From NCBI GenBank assembly GCA_031408575.1, contig JANNWS010000075.1:1-64000 (forward strand): a stretch of 64,000 nucleotides of DNA, read 5' to 3'. A program made the translations under genes and the position numbers. The notes under the pieces are model-generated. The model was not told the origin of the DNA, did no database searches, and saw only the letters and a list, made by a program, of their open reading frames with translations. This document shows, one piece after another, positions 49,896-59,484 of this stretch (the stretch's first letter is position 1; every line of letters begins with the position of its first letter). Origin of the DNA: Aliitabrizicola sp031408575 (GTDB lineage Bacteria > Pseudomonadota > Alphaproteobacteria > Rhodobacterales > Rhodobacteraceae).

Positions 49896-50664
49896 CTGCA
49901 CGCCCGCCCGCCGATTGCGGCCTGAAGCGCCGGTCGTAATCGGTTGAATAAAGGCGACTTTCCGTGAAACCCTCTGCCGCCAGCGCGCGTCCTACCAGGA
50001 TCAGCGCCGTCCGTTCCACCCCTTCGGCCATCGCAGCCTCGATCGTGGCCAGTGTGGCGCGCACAACCCTCTCATCTGGCCAGCTTGCGCGGTAAACGAC
50101 GGCCACCGGGCAATCGGCACCATAGCCGGGTGTCAGGTCCGCCACCACCTGCGCCAGATTGTGGATCGACAGATGCACCGCCAGCGTCGCACCCGTCGCC
50201 GCGAAATTTCGCAGGCTTTCGCCCTCGGGCATCGCCGAGGCGCGCCCCGGCGTGCGCGTCAGCACCACCGATTGCGCCAGCCCCGGCAGTGTCAGTTCTG
50301 CCCCCAGCGCCGCGGCCGCCGCCGCGAAAGACGGCACACCGGGCGTCACGGTATAGGGAATATCCAGCGCCTGCAGGCGGCGCAGTTGTTCTCCCATCGC
50401 AGACCAGATCGACAGATCGCCAGAATGCAGTCGCGCCACATCCTGTCCCGCCGTCTGCGCCGCCACGATTTCCGCGATGATCGCGTCAAGGTCCAGCGGG
50501 GCGGTGTTCAAGATGCGCGCACCGGGCGGGCAATGGCCAAGGATCGCCTCCGGCACCAGCGAGCCGGCATAAAGGCAGACCGGACAGGCCGCGATCAGAT
50601 CGCGCCCCCGCAGTGTCAAAAGGTCGGGCGCGCCGGGGCCGGCGCCGATGAAATGCACGGTCAT
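49888..50664 (-). CDS. cobM: Precorrin-4 C11-methyltransferase
   Basis: A 258-residue SAM-dependent methyltransferase. It has VHFIGAGPGAPDLLTLRGRD, VCLYAGSLVPEAIL, ARLHSGDLSIWSAMGEQLRR and YTVTPGVPSFAAAAAALGAE, the CobM/CbiF signature. It acts on precorrin-4 to give precorrin-5. The start overlaps the cobE stop (ATGA) and the end overlaps cobB. Confidence 0.95.
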   Translation of the reverse strand: MTVHFIGAGPGAPDLLTLRGRDLIAACPVCLYAGSLVPEAILGHCPPGARILNTAPLDLDAIIAEIVAAQTAGQDVARLHSGDLSIWSAMGEQLRRLQALDIPYTVTPGVPSFAAAAAALGAELTLPGLAQSVVLTRTPGRASAMPEGESLRNFAATGATLAVHLSIHNLAQVVADLTPGYGADCPVAVVYRASWPDERVVRATLATIEAAMAEGVERTALILVGRALAAEGFTESRLYSTDYDRRFRPQSAGGRADD

Positions 50665-51029
50665 GGGAAGGTCCTTGTTGCCAGCGCGCAGGTTGCCATA
50701 CGGTCCGCCGAGACCGCCCGCGCGCCCAGAAGCGAAGCACCGGGGCCAGCGGCGACAAGGGCTGCCGCTTCAGCCACGCTGCCGCTGCCGCGCAGCGTGC
50801 GTACCGCCGCCGTCTTTGTCAAAGTGTCGGCGGTGGCAAGTACCGATTGCGGAACCGCGACGACCGGCACCCCAAGCGCCGCCGCCAGCCCGGAAAAACA
50901 AACGGCATCCGCCTTGTCCTGCGCCGTCGCCAGCAATGCTACCGTGCGCCCCGCCGACGCGCGCATCAGCGCGTCCTGCAACGACGCGACGCTGGCCGCC
51001 TTTCGAAAGCCGAACCCCGCGACGATCAT
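50661..51029 (-). CDS. cobE: Cobalamin biosynthesis protein CobE
   Basis: A 122-residue protein corresponding to the C-terminal domain of CbiG. It has MIVAGFGFRKAASVASLQDA, ADAVCFSGLAAALGVPVVAV and TLRGSGSVAEAAAL. In the aerobic pathway CobE is thought to bind intermediates and assist the methylation steps. It is locked between cobL and cobM by ATGA overlaps. Confidence 0.9.
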   Translation of the reverse strand: MIVAGFGFRKAASVASLQDALMRASAGRTVALLATAQDKADAVCFSGLAAALGVPVVAVPQSVLATADTLTKTAAVRTLRGSGSVAEAAALVAAGPGASLLGARAVSADRMATCALATRTFP

Positions 51030-52237
51030 CGGACCGTGCTCCACTGCACCACCGGATAGGCTGCGCGCCAGCTGCGCCGCGTGCCCAGCGGGGCCGCCTC
51101 GGACAGTTCGATCCGCAACAACGTGCCCCCGGCGCGGGCCTGCCAGTCGGTCAGCAGCGCCTCGGACTCCAGTGTCACCGCGTTGGCCACCACCCGGCAA
51201 CCGGGCGAAAGTACCGCCCATAGCGCAGTCAGAAGCAGCTCGGAAAGGCCGCCGCCGATAAAGACCGCATCGGGTGCCGCCAGCCCCTCGAGGGCCGTCG
51301 GTGCCGCCCCGGTGACCACGTCAAGCCGGTCCACCCCCAGCCGTGCCGCGTTTTCTGCCAGTCGCAGGGCGCGTGCCGCGTCGGCCTCGATCGCAATCGC
51401 CTCACAGGTCGGATGCGCCAGCAGCCATTCGATGCCGACCGACCCAGACCCTGCGCCGATATCCCACAATCGCTCACCGGGCCGGGGCGCCAGAGCCGAA
51501 AGTGTCAGCGCCCGCACCGGCCGCTTGGTGATCTGGCCGTCATGCTCGAAAAAGTCGTCGGGCAGACCCGTTGCGCAGGGCATTACACGCCCGCCACCCG
51601 CCACGGTCAAAGCCACGGCAACCGGATGCGCCACATCGGTCAGATCACACTCCGCCGCCGTCACCTTGCGCACCCGTTCGCGCGGGCCGCCCACAGCCTC
51701 CAGCACCGTCAGCCCCGAAGCGCCAAAGCCTTCCGCCTCGAGATACGCGGCCAGATCGCCCACCGCCGCCCCGTCGCGCGTCAGCACGATTACCCGTGCG
51801 CCGGGTGCCAGATGCGGGCGGAGGCGGGTCAGCTGGGCGGCGTGCAGGCCAAGGCAGGTCACAGCCTCCAGCGCCCAGCCCAGCCGCGCCGCGACAAGGG
51901 CAAAGGTCGACGGGGCCGGCAGCGCCCGCCATTCCCCCGGTGTCAGATGCCGCGTCACCGAACTGCCGGCCCCGAACCAGAACGGATCGCCCGAGGCCAG
52001 CATCACCACCCGTCGCCCGCGCAGGGCTAGCAGCGCGGGGATGCCATCGGTAAACGGCACCGGCCATTGCAGCCGTGCAGCCCCAATGCCCGGCAACAGC
52101 GCCAGATGCCGCGCCGCCCCGGTCACCACCTCGGCGGCTGCAAGTGCGGCATGGCTTGCGGGCGGCAACCCATCCGGTCCATCTTCGCCCAGCCCGATGA
52201 TCGTCAGCCAGGGCGCCACGCGAAGGGCATCATCCAT
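51026..52237 (-). CDS. cobL: Precorrin-6Y C5,15-methyltransferase (decarboxylating)
   Basis: A 403-residue two-domain enzyme. The N-terminal CbiE-like half starts WLTIIGLGEDGPDGLPPASH and has MLASGDPFWFGAGSSV. The C-terminal CbiT-like half has LWDIGAGSGSVGIEWLLA and DAVFIGGGLSELLLTAL. It methylates C-5 and C-15 and decarboxylates the C-12 acetate. The start is ATG 52237 (or 52246), overlapping the start of cobK on the other strand, so its promoter or its upstream transcript must lie in cobK. Confidence 0.94.
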   Translation of the reverse strand: MDDALRVAPWLTIIGLGEDGPDGLPPASHAALAAAEVVTGAARHLALLPGIGAARLQWPVPFTDGIPALLALRGRRVVMLASGDPFWFGAGSSVTRHLTPGEWRALPAPSTFALVAARLGWALEAVTCLGLHAAQLTRLRPHLAPGARVIVLTRDGAAVGDLAAYLEAEGFGASGLTVLEAVGGPRERVRKVTAAECDLTDVAHPVAVALTVAGGGRVMPCATGLPDDFFEHDGQITKRPVRALTLSALAPRPGERLWDIGAGSGSVGIEWLLAHPTCEAIAIEADAARALRLAENAARLGVDRLDVVTGAAPTALEGLAAPDAVFIGGGLSELLLTALWAVLSPGCRVVANAVTLESEALLTDWQARAGGTLLRIELSEAAPLGTRRSWRAAYPVVQWSTVR

Positions 52238-52988
52238 GCGAAACATCCTGATCCTTGGCGGCACGACCGAGGCGAGCGCCCTTGCCCGCACGCTGGCCGA
52301 CTGGGGCGAAGATGCGGTGCTGTCCTATGCCGGCCGGGTCGATGATCCAAAGGAACAGCCCATTCCGACGCGGGTCGGCGGTTTTGGCGGGGTGGACGGG
52401 CTGGTGGCCTATCTGCGGGATAACGCGGTCACCAATCTGGTCGATGCCACCCACCCCTTTGCCGCCCGGATGAGCGCCAACGCCGTGGCCGCCGCTGCGG
52501 TGGCAAACGTCCCGATGATCGCTCTGACGCGCCCCGCGTGGGTGCCATTGTCCGAAGATCGCTGGACCCGCGTCGCCGACATTGCGTCCGCCGTGGCCGC
52601 CCTTGCAGGCCCGCCACAGCGGGTGATGCTGGCCCTGGGCCGGATGCACCTTGCCGATTTCGCAAGCCAACCGCAGCACCATTACATCCTGCGGCTTGTC
52701 GATCCGCCGCAAACCCCGCCGCCGCTGCCGCAGCACAGTGTAATCGTCTCGCGAGGGCCTTTCGATGTGGCGGGCGATACGGCGCTGATGCAGCAGCATG
52801 GCGTGCAGATCGTCGTGGCCAAGAACGCGGGCGGCAAGGGGGCTTCGGCCAAACTCGCCGCCGCGCGTGCGCTTGGCCTGCCGGTGCTGATGATCGACCG
52901 GCCCGTTCTGCCGCCGCGCGCGGAAGTGACCAGCCTTGCCGCCGTGCTTGACTGGCTGGATCATGGTGCCACCGAACGCGGTGTGTAG
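52236..52988 (+). CDS. cobK: Precorrin-6A reductase
   Basis: A 250-residue NADPH-dependent reductase. It begins ILILGGTTEASALARTLADW, and contains VLSYAGRVDDPKEQPIPTRV, GGVDGLVAYLRDNAVTNLVD, ATHPFAARMSANAV, VSRGPF and KNAGGKGASAKLAAARALGL. It reduces precorrin-6A to dihydroprecorrin-6 for CobL. It is the only gene of the block on the plus strand: its start codon overlaps that of cobL and its 3' end overlaps that of cobJ by 28 bases. A long plus-strand frame continues upstream of 52236, but that part is only cobL read backwards. Confidence 0.94.
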   Translation: MRNILILGGTTEASALARTLADWGEDAVLSYAGRVDDPKEQPIPTRVGGFGGVDGLVAYLRDNAVTNLVDATHPFAARMSANAVAAAAVANVPMIALTRPAWVPLSEDRWTRVADIASAVAALAGPPQRVMLALGRMHLADFASQPQHHYILRLVDPPQTPPPLPQHSVIVSRGPFDVAGDTALMQQHGVQIVVAKNAGGKGASAKLAAARALGLPVLMIDRPVLPPRAEVTSLAAVLDWLDHGATERGV

Positions 52989-53713
52989 ACGAACGGTGCA
53001 CCGTCGCGCGCAATGATCCGCGTCTGGCTGGACCCGACGATGACGACTGTTCTCATGTCCGCCATCTCGGGCGTGGCATCGGTCAGCGGCACGATGCGGA
53101 TCACTTCGTCGGGGGTGGATACGGCGCGGGCAAAGATCACCGGGCGGGCGTCGCCGCAGGCGTCGCGCAACACCTCCAGCGCGCGGGCGAACCCGTCTGG
53201 GCGTGACGTGGAGCGGGGGTTATAGAAGGCCATCGCGAAATCGGCCTCAGCCGCCAGCCGCAACCGTCGCTCGATCACAGCCCAAGGCTTCAGGTTGTCC
53301 GACAGGTTGATCGCGCAGAAATCATGTCCCAGCGGCGCTCCGGCCCGCGCCGCTGCCGCCAGCATCGCCGTGATGCCCGGCAGCACCCGGATATCCAGAT
53401 CGCGCCACGCCGCAGGTCCGCCCTCTACCGCCTCGAACACCGCCGAGGCCATGGCAAACACGCCCGGATCGCCGGATGAGACGACAACCACACGATGCCC
53501 CTCGACCGCCATGCGCAAGGCATGGGCCGCACGGTCCATCTCAACCCGGTTGTCGCTGGCGTGCAGCGTCAGCCCGGCGCGCGGGGCGACACGGGCGACA
53601 TAAGGGATATAGCCGACCACATCCGTTGCCAGCGCCAGCGCCGCTGTCACCTCGGGCGTCACCATCGCGTCCGATCCCGGCCCCAGGCCTGCCACGACCA
53701 GCCAGCCGGTCAT
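52961..53713 (-). CDS. cobJ: Precorrin-3B C17-methyltransferase
   Basis: A 250-residue SAM-dependent ring-contraction methyltransferase. It has VVAGLGPGSDAMVTPEVTAA, DVVGYIPYVARV, VVVSSGDPGVFAMASAVFEA, RVLPGITAMLAAAARAGAPL and AMAFYNPRSTSRPDGFARAL, a clear CobJ/CbiH signature. It overlaps cobI (ATGA) upstream and the convergent cobK at its 3' end. Confidence 0.95.
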   Translation of the reverse strand: MTGWLVVAGLGPGSDAMVTPEVTAALALATDVVGYIPYVARVAPRAGLTLHASDNRVEMDRAAHALRMAVEGHRVVVVSSGDPGVFAMASAVFEAVEGGPAAWRDLDIRVLPGITAMLAAAARAGAPLGHDFCAINLSDNLKPWAVIERRLRLAAEADFAMAFYNPRSTSRPDGFARALEVLRDACGDARPVIFARAVSTPDEVIRIVPLTDATPEMADMRTVVIVGSSQTRIIARDGAPFVYTPRSVAP

Positions 53714-54441
53714 GGCCGCCGCCCTTGCCCATGCACCAGCACGATCGAGAAATAGGGCGTCACCCGCCCGTCGGCATCGGCAAGGCGCATGACGCTTTGC
53801 CCCGGCATCGTGGCGAATTCGACCAGCCAGGCCTGATCCAGCCGCCCCGCCGTCGTCAGCGCCCGGCGCACCTTTTCGATATTGCGCCCGATCTTCATCA
53901 CCACCAGCGCGTCGGTATCGGCCATGTGCCGCGCCAGTTCCGCCTCGGGCAGGGTGCCCATCAGCACGGTCAGCACATCATCGCCCCAGGTGATGGGCCG
54001 TCCCGTCGCGGTCCAGGCGCCTGACATGCCGGTGATCGCAGGGACGACATGAACCGGCTGGGTGTCGATCAGGCGGGTGTAAAGGTGCATGAACGAGCCG
54101 TAAAAGAACGGATCGCCCTCGCACAGCACGACCACGTCCTGCCCTGCGTCCGACAGGGCGCGCAGGCGGGCGGCGCAATCGCCGTAAAAGTCGGACAGGG
54201 CCGCGTTATAGGCCGGGTCTTCGAGTGCTATCTCGGTCGTGACCGGGTATTCCATTGCCAGTTCCACCGCGTCGGGGTGCAAAAGCCCCTCAACGATACG
54301 CCGCGCCTGACCGGGCCGCCCGGCCTTGCGGAAATAGGCGATATGGGTGGCCGCGCGCAGCAGGCGGTCAGCGCGCACGCTCATCAGGTCGGGCTCGCCG
54401 GGGCCGAGTCCGAGGCCGGTGATGATGCCCTTGTCGGTCAT
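53710..54441 (-). CDS. cobI: Precorrin-2 C20-methyltransferase
   Basis: A 243-residue methyltransferase. It begins IITGLGLGPGEPDLMSVRAD and has VVVLCEGDPFFYGSFMHLYT, HVVPAITGMSGAWTATGRPI and ALVVMKIGRNIEKVRRAL. It turns precorrin-2 into precorrin-3A, the step that commits the route to cobalamin. The start overlaps the cobH stop. Confidence 0.95.
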   Translation of the reverse strand: MTDKGIITGLGLGPGEPDLMSVRADRLLRAATHIAYFRKAGRPGQARRIVEGLLHPDAVELAMEYPVTTEIALEDPAYNAALSDFYGDCAARLRALSDAGQDVVVLCEGDPFFYGSFMHLYTRLIDTQPVHVVPAITGMSGAWTATGRPITWGDDVLTVLMGTLPEAELARHMADTDALVVMKIGRNIEKVRRALTTAGRLDQAWLVEFATMPGQSVMRLADADGRVTPYFSIVLVHGQGRRP

Positions 54442-55064
54442 TCCATGCGGCTCGCGATGGCGTTCAGGGCGGCTACGGTGATGGCACTGCCGCCCAGCCG
54501 CCCGGCCACGATGCAGCAGGGAACCGGCTGTTCGGCCCAAAGCGCATCCTTGGATTCCGCAGCCCCGACAAAGCCGACCGGGCAGCCGATGATCGCCGCC
54601 GGGCGCGGGCAGGCGGGATCAGACAGCATGTTCAGCAGATGAAACAGCGCCGTGGGCGCATTGCCGATCGCCACCACCGCGCCGCCCAGATGCGGCCGCC
54701 ACATCTCCAGCGCCGCAGCCGAGCGGGTGTTGGACATGCGCCGGGCAAGATCCGGCACGCCCGCATCGTGCAGGGTGCAGATCACGGTGTTCCCGCGCGG
54801 CAGCCGCGTGCGGGTGATCCCCTCGCTGACCATGCGCGCATCGCACAGGACCGGCGCGCCCGCGTTCAGCGCCGCCCTTGCTGCCGCTGTAAAGCCCGGC
54901 GAAAAGCGGATGTGCGCCTCCAGCCCCACCATTCCGGCGGCATGGATCATGCGGACGGCAACCTGTTCGTCGTCAGCGTCGAACCGTGCCAGATCGGCCT
55001 CGGCCCGTATCATCGCGAAGGACCGCAGGTAGATCGCAGCGCCGTCAGTTTCATAGCTGTGCAT
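54438..55064 (-). CDS. cobH: Precorrin-8X methylmutase
   Basis: A 208-residue enzyme that moves the C-11 methyl group to C-12, forming hydrogenobyrinic acid. Recognisable parts are SFAMIRAEADLARF, the catalytic-histidine region VRMIHAAGMVGLEAHI, VLCDARMVSEGITRTRLPRG, VVAIGNAPTALFHLLNML and IIGCPVGFVGAAESKDAL. ATG 55064 overlaps the cobG stop by one base. Confidence 0.95.
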   Translation of the reverse strand: MHSYETDGAAIYLRSFAMIRAEADLARFDADDEQVAVRMIHAAGMVGLEAHIRFSPGFTAAARAALNAGAPVLCDARMVSEGITRTRLPRGNTVICTLHDAGVPDLARRMSNTRSAAALEMWRPHLGGAVVAIGNAPTALFHLLNMLSDPACPRPAAIIGCPVGFVGAAESKDALWAEQPVPCCIVAGRLGGSAITVAALNAIASRME

Positions 55065-56197
55065 CAGGTCGCTCCGACATGGTCCGGCAGGGTTTCGGGG
55101 CCTAGCCCGCTGACTGCGGGGGCATCCCACGCCGCCCCGTTCCGCACAAGGTCAAACAATCCAGCCCGCCCGGTCAGCGTCACATCCGCCGCCCTAGGGC
55201 GCGCACAGCCCTTGGCACAGCCGGACACATGCAGACTGCCCGTGGTCAGCGGTGCCAGCCTGCGGGCGATCCCCCGCGTCTCGACCGTGGCTGCGGCGCA
55301 GAACGGCGCACCGGGGCAGGCATCGACGCGCAGCAGGGGATCATCGGCCCGCGTCAGGAAATCCGTATCGGCCACGAACCGCCCGCCTTCCAGCACCATC
55401 ACCCGCCCCGGCGACAGGCGCAGGGCGACAGCACCCGTGGCTTGGATGAGGCGCGCAATCGATGCGGCCTCGATCTGCCCGAAGGCTAAGCCGTAAACCG
55501 GTCCCAGTGTAGAGGCACCCGGCAGCGGTAGGCCACCCGCCGTGACAGGTGCCTCACTTGCGCCATCTGGCACAGCACCCTGTGCCAGATGGCGCGCCAT
55601 CCGCCCAGATGCGGCCCCACCCGTGGCCACGAACCAACCTGCAAGCGCAATCACCCCGTCAACCATGCCTTGCAAGGACACTGGATGCCCCAAGTCCGCC
55701 CCATCGGCCCGCAGGATCAGCCCGCCCGTGACACCCCGTTCAACCCGGATATCCGCCGATGCCGCGCCCAGGACCGGGGTCGCCCCCGCATCCACCGCAA
55801 AGCCGAATTTCGCGGGCAGCGCGGGCAATTCCGCCAGCCGGGCGGCAAGTTCCGCCGCGATCCGCGCCGTGGCATCGCCGGTCTGCCACAGCGGGGTCAC
55901 CAGAATGTTGCGCCGCCCCTCCAGCGCGGGATCGGCGTCCAGCAGCCCCAGCGCCCATAGATCGGCGGTCAGCGCATCCACCGCCCCGGCGCGCACCCCG
56001 CGCAGTTGCAGGTTCGCGCGGCTGGTCAATTCCAGAATGCCCGACCCATGTGCCTGCGCCGCCTTGCACAGCCCCAACGCCTGCACGGCGGTCAGGCGCG
56101 CCAGATGCGGGCGCACCCGCACGATGAGCCCGTCACCGGATTCCATCGGGCGATACGCGCCGGGACACCAGCCCTTGGCGGCGGGTCGCGCAGTCAT
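55064..56197 (-). CDS. cobG: Precorrin-3B synthase
   Basis: A 377-residue oxygen-dependent hydroxylase of the sulfite/nitrite-reductase-like family. The N-terminal KGWCPGAYRPMESGDGLIVR and LTSRANLQLRGV mark the ferredoxin-like half. The [4Fe-4S] ligands lie in DACPGAPFCAAATVETR and HVSGCAKGCARPRAADVTLT. CobG marks this as the oxygen-requiring cobalamin route. It overlaps cobN (ATGA) upstream. Confidence 0.93.
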   Translation of the reverse strand: MTARPAAKGWCPGAYRPMESGDGLIVRVRPHLARLTAVQALGLCKAAQAHGSGILELTSRANLQLRGVRAGAVDALTADLWALGLLDADPALEGRRNILVTPLWQTGDATARIAAELAARLAELPALPAKFGFAVDAGATPVLGAASADIRVERGVTGGLILRADGADLGHPVSLQGMVDGVIALAGWFVATGGAASGRMARHLAQGAVPDGASEAPVTAGGLPLPGASTLGPVYGLAFGQIEAASIARLIQATGAVALRLSPGRVMVLEGGRFVADTDFLTRADDPLLRVDACPGAPFCAAATVETRGIARRLAPLTTGSLHVSGCAKGCARPRAADVTLTGRAGLFDLVRNGAAWDAPAVSGLGPETLPDHVGAT

Positions 56198-59100
56198 GCC
56201 CGCGCCTCCAGCCCGGCCAGGATCGAGTTGCGTCGCGTCTGCCACAGACCTGCCGCATGGAGTGCTGCAAACCGCGCCTCCATTGCCGCGAGGGCCGCCG
56301 GATTTTCGCGCAACAGAAAGGCGCGCACGGCCTCGGTGCCAAGGGTCGCATCGTGATAAAGGTCGATCAGATGCGGATCAACCACGCCCGCCAGATGCGC
56401 GAAGGCCGCCAGATGGTCGAGCGTCGCCGCAATTTCGGCCCCGCCGCGAAAGCTGTGGCGCATCATGCCTGCGATCCAGTCCGGGTTGGCGGCGCGGCCT
56501 CGCATGACGCGCGCCAACTCCTCGCGCAGCGGGCGGGCGCGGGGGCGGGCGGGGTCGGTTGCGTCCAGATGGTAAAGGGCGGCACTGCCCCCAGTCAGGG
56601 CCTGGGCTGCGGCGAAACCCGCCTCGTGGGCGGCATAGTCGGCGGCCAGCAGCAGGTCGGTTTCCGGCAGATCCTGCGGATGCACAAAGGCGTCGGCCCC
56701 CGCCACCCGTGCGGCGATCCCGTCGCGGTCGCGCGCAGGCTCTGCCCCGTCTAGCGCCCAGGCGCTGGCCTGCAGCCAAGCCTCGCCGGCCCGCGCGCGG
56801 CCTGCGTCGGTGTAATCCTCGGCACTGTCGCCGATGCCCAGACCATAGCTGCCCGGTGCCGGGCCATAGACCCGTGCGCCTGCCGCGCGTCCCGCATAGG
56901 GGTTCCAGTCGGGGGCTTCATCGCGCTGGCTGAGCGCGCGCACCGCCTGCCCAAAGAGCGCGGAAAGTGTCGGAAACACGTCGCGGAACAGGCCCGAGAC
57001 GCGCAGCGTCACGTCGATGCGGGGGCGGTCAAGCAGCGCAATCGGCAGAATCTCCACCCCCGAAACCCGGTCCGAGCCGTCATCCCAGACCGGCTTTGCT
57101 CCCAGCAAATGCAAGGCCATAGCAAATTCCTCGCCCGCCGTCCGCATCGTGGCCGACCCCCAAAGATCAACCACCAGACCGCGCGGATAGTCACCCTGAT
57201 CCTGCAAATGCCGGCGCACCAGTTCGTCGGCCAGCCGCACACCCTGGGCATGGGCGGCGCGCGACGGCACTGCGCGGGGATCGGTGGTATAAAGGTTCCG
57301 ACCCGTCGGCAGCACGTCCGACCGGCCGCGATAGGGCGAACCCGATGGGCCGGGGGCCACGCGCTTGCCCGACAGCGCATCCAGCAAGGCCGCCCGTTCA
57401 GCATGCGCCGACGCCGCAGCGCCCGGCGCGGCAAAGGGTGACAGCCGGCCGAACACGTGCAGCCCGTCGCCGAACTGGCTTTCCTTCACATCGCACACGA
57501 AGCGGTCGATCCGGGTGATCGCGTCGGCCAGCGAACTGGCGCCGTCCAGCCCAAGATCGGCCTCGACCCCCGCCGCCGCCGCCTCGGCGCGGATATCGGC
57601 CTGCAATCGGTCGCGCCGCCTCGGGTCCAACCCATCGGCATTGGAAAACTCGTCAAGCAACCCCTCCAGCCGCGTTAGCCGCTCGGGTGTGCCGCCGGCG
57701 CGCAAGGCAGGGGGGATATGCCCGATGGTCAGCGCGCCGATGCGGCGCTTGGCCTGCGCCGCCTCGCCGGGATCATTCACGATGAACGGATAGATCACCG
57801 GCAGATCGCCGGTCAGCGCCTCGGGCCAGCAGGCATCCGATAGCGCCACCGCCTTGCCCGGCAGCCATTCCAGCGTGCCATGCGCGCCGATATGGACCAG
57901 CGCATGGATGCCGACCACATGGCGCAGCCATAGGTAAAAGGCGACATAGCCATGGCGCGGCGTGCGCTGCAGGTCGTGGTATTCGGCGTCCCGCTGGTCT
58001 GCCTGCCCCCGTTCGGGTTGCAAGGCCACTAGGGTTGCGCCCCGTTGGATCGCTGCAAAACGGAATGCGCCGTCCTGTACCGCCGGGTCGTCCTCTGGCG
58101 CGCCCCATGTGGCAAAGAGCGCGTTGTGCAGGGCGGGGTGCAATCCCGCCAGCGCTGCGCGATATGCGGCAACCGGCCAGCCGATTGCCTTGCTTGCCAG
58201 CGCGTCCGACAGCGGCGCACCCGGCGCTACCCCATGCCCCGCTGCCGCCAGATCCTCCAGCATCGCCTCGGCCGATGCCAAGGCGTCCAGCCCGACCGCA
58301 TGGGCCATCTGATGCGCCTTGCCGGGATAGGTCGAAAGCACCAGCGCCACCCGCTTGTCCGCAGGTGCCACCGCCCCCAGCCGCACCCAACCTGCCACCC
58401 GGTTGGCAATCGCCGCAATCCGCCCGGCATCGGCCTGATGGGCGTAGCGCGCGAATTCCAGCGCTGTATCGCGCGGGCCGGGTTCCTTGAACGAGGCGAT
58501 CCCGGCGAACAAGCGACCGTCTACCTCGGGCAGCACGACATGCATGGCAAGGTCCGACGGTGACAGCCCGCGTGCGGCACCGTCCCACGCCGCCCGTGTC
58601 GCGGTGGACAGCGCCACCTGAAACACTGGCACGCCCGCGCCATCCAGCGGCGTCGTACCATCGGTCCCCCGCGCCGAGAACGATGTTGAATTCACGATCG
58701 CGGCAGGCCGCAGCGCCGACGCCCAGCGCGCCATCCACCGCCCGGCACCGGGCAACTTCAGCGATGGCGCGAACAGCGCCAGCACATCGAACCCCCGCGC
58801 ACGCAGGGCCGCAAAGAGCGCCTCCACCGGTCCAAGATCATGTGCGGTCAGCCAGGCGCGGTAGAACGTGACCAGCACCACCGGCCTTGTGGCGGCCATG
58901 ACAAAACCCGCCGGGCAGCAGACGCCCGCCTCGGGCGTCCAGCCCCCCACCTCGGGCAGCGCCTTTGCCCCTGTCACCGGCCCCGCGTAAAGGCCCGCCG
59001 CCAGCGCCATCTGCGCCAGCGCCGCCTGTGCGGCCACCGCCCCGCCGGTATCGCACAACTGCGCGAGCCGCTTCAGCGTCGAGGCGGGCAGCGTCGAGAC

Positions 59101-59478
59101 GGCATCAAGCCGCGCATCCGCCCGCCCGTCGGCAGGCAGCACCGCCAGGGCGATGCCGCGCGCCCGGCACAACGCCTCGACCTGCGCCAACCCATAGGCC
59201 CAATACGGCACCCCCCCGATCAACCGGATCAGAATGCCCTTCGCCCCGCCAAGTGTCCGCTCCACATAGGTATCAACCGACAGCGGATGCTGCAGCGCCG
59301 CCAGATTGGCCAGCCGCAGCGTCGGCAGGGCCCCGCCTGCGCGATGCCATCCCGCCGCGAACGCCCCAAGGTCGCTGTCGGAAAACGACAGCACCACCAG
59401 ATCGGCGGGCGACTGCCCCAGATCGGTCGGTGCCGCCGTTTCGTCCAGACCGTGGCTTTCGCGGAAGATGACATGCAT
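56194..59478 (-). CDS. cobN: Cobaltochelatase large subunit
   Basis: A 1094-residue subunit of the ATP-dependent cobalt chelatase, which inserts Co(II) into hydrogenobyrinic acid a,c-diamide with CobS and CobT (not in the window). Features are HVIFRESHGLDE at the N-terminus, VALVLSTYPGKAHQMAHAVG, the strongly conserved LVHIGAHGTLEWLPGKAVAL and VIYPFIVNDPGEAAQAKRRI, and the C-terminal MMRHSFRGGAEIAATLDHLA. It is a little shorter than the classic protein (about 1270 residues), with no sign of truncation at either end. It starts six bases after cobW. Confidence 0.95.
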   Translation of the reverse strand: MHVIFRESHGLDETAAPTDLGQSPADLVVLSFSDSDLGAFAAGWHRAGGALPTLRLANLAALQHPLSVDTYVERTLGGAKGILIRLIGGVPYWAYGLAQVEALCRARGIALAVLPADGRADARLDAVSTLPASTLKRLAQLCDTGGAVAAQAALAQMALAAGLYAGPVTGAKALPEVGGWTPEAGVCCPAGFVMAATRPVVLVTFYRAWLTAHDLGPVEALFAALRARGFDVLALFAPSLKLPGAGRWMARWASALRPAAIVNSTSFSARGTDGTTPLDGAGVPVFQVALSTATRAAWDGAARGLSPSDLAMHVVLPEVDGRLFAGIASFKEPGPRDTALEFARYAHQADAGRIAAIANRVAGWVRLGAVAPADKRVALVLSTYPGKAHQMAHAVGLDALASAEAMLEDLAAAGHGVAPGAPLSDALASKAIGWPVAAYRAALAGLHPALHNALFATWGAPEDDPAVQDGAFRFAAIQRGATLVALQPERGQADQRDAEYHDLQRTPRHGYVAFYLWLRHVVGIHALVHIGAHGTLEWLPGKAVALSDACWPEALTGDLPVIYPFIVNDPGEAAQAKRRIGALTIGHIPPALRAGGTPERLTRLEGLLDEFSNADGLDPRRRDRLQADIRAEAAAAGVEADLGLDGASSLADAITRIDRFVCDVKESQFGDGLHVFGRLSPFAAPGAAASAHAERAALLDALSGKRVAPGPSGSPYRGRSDVLPTGRNLYTTDPRAVPSRAAHAQGVRLADELVRRHLQDQGDYPRGLVVDLWGSATMRTAGEEFAMALHLLGAKPVWDDGSDRVSGVEILPIALLDRPRIDVTLRVSGLFRDVFPTLSALFGQAVRALSQRDEAPDWNPYAGRAAGARVYGPAPGSYGLGIGDSAEDYTDAGRARAGEAWLQASAWALDGAEPARDRDGIAARVAGADAFVHPQDLPETDLLLAADYAAHEAGFAAAQALTGGSAALYHLDATDPARPRARPLREELARVMRGRAANPDWIAGMMRHSFRGGAEIAATLDHLAAFAHLAGVVDPHLIDLYHDATLGTEAVRAFLLRENPAALAAMEARFAALHAAGLWQTRRNSILAGLEARA

Positions 59479-59484
59479 CGCAGT

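Noticed and set aside
51081..52988. Apparent long fusion of an unknown domain to cobK
   Set aside because: The first 385 codons are cobL read in reverse and Ser/Ala/Pro-rich; the real cobK starts at 52236.
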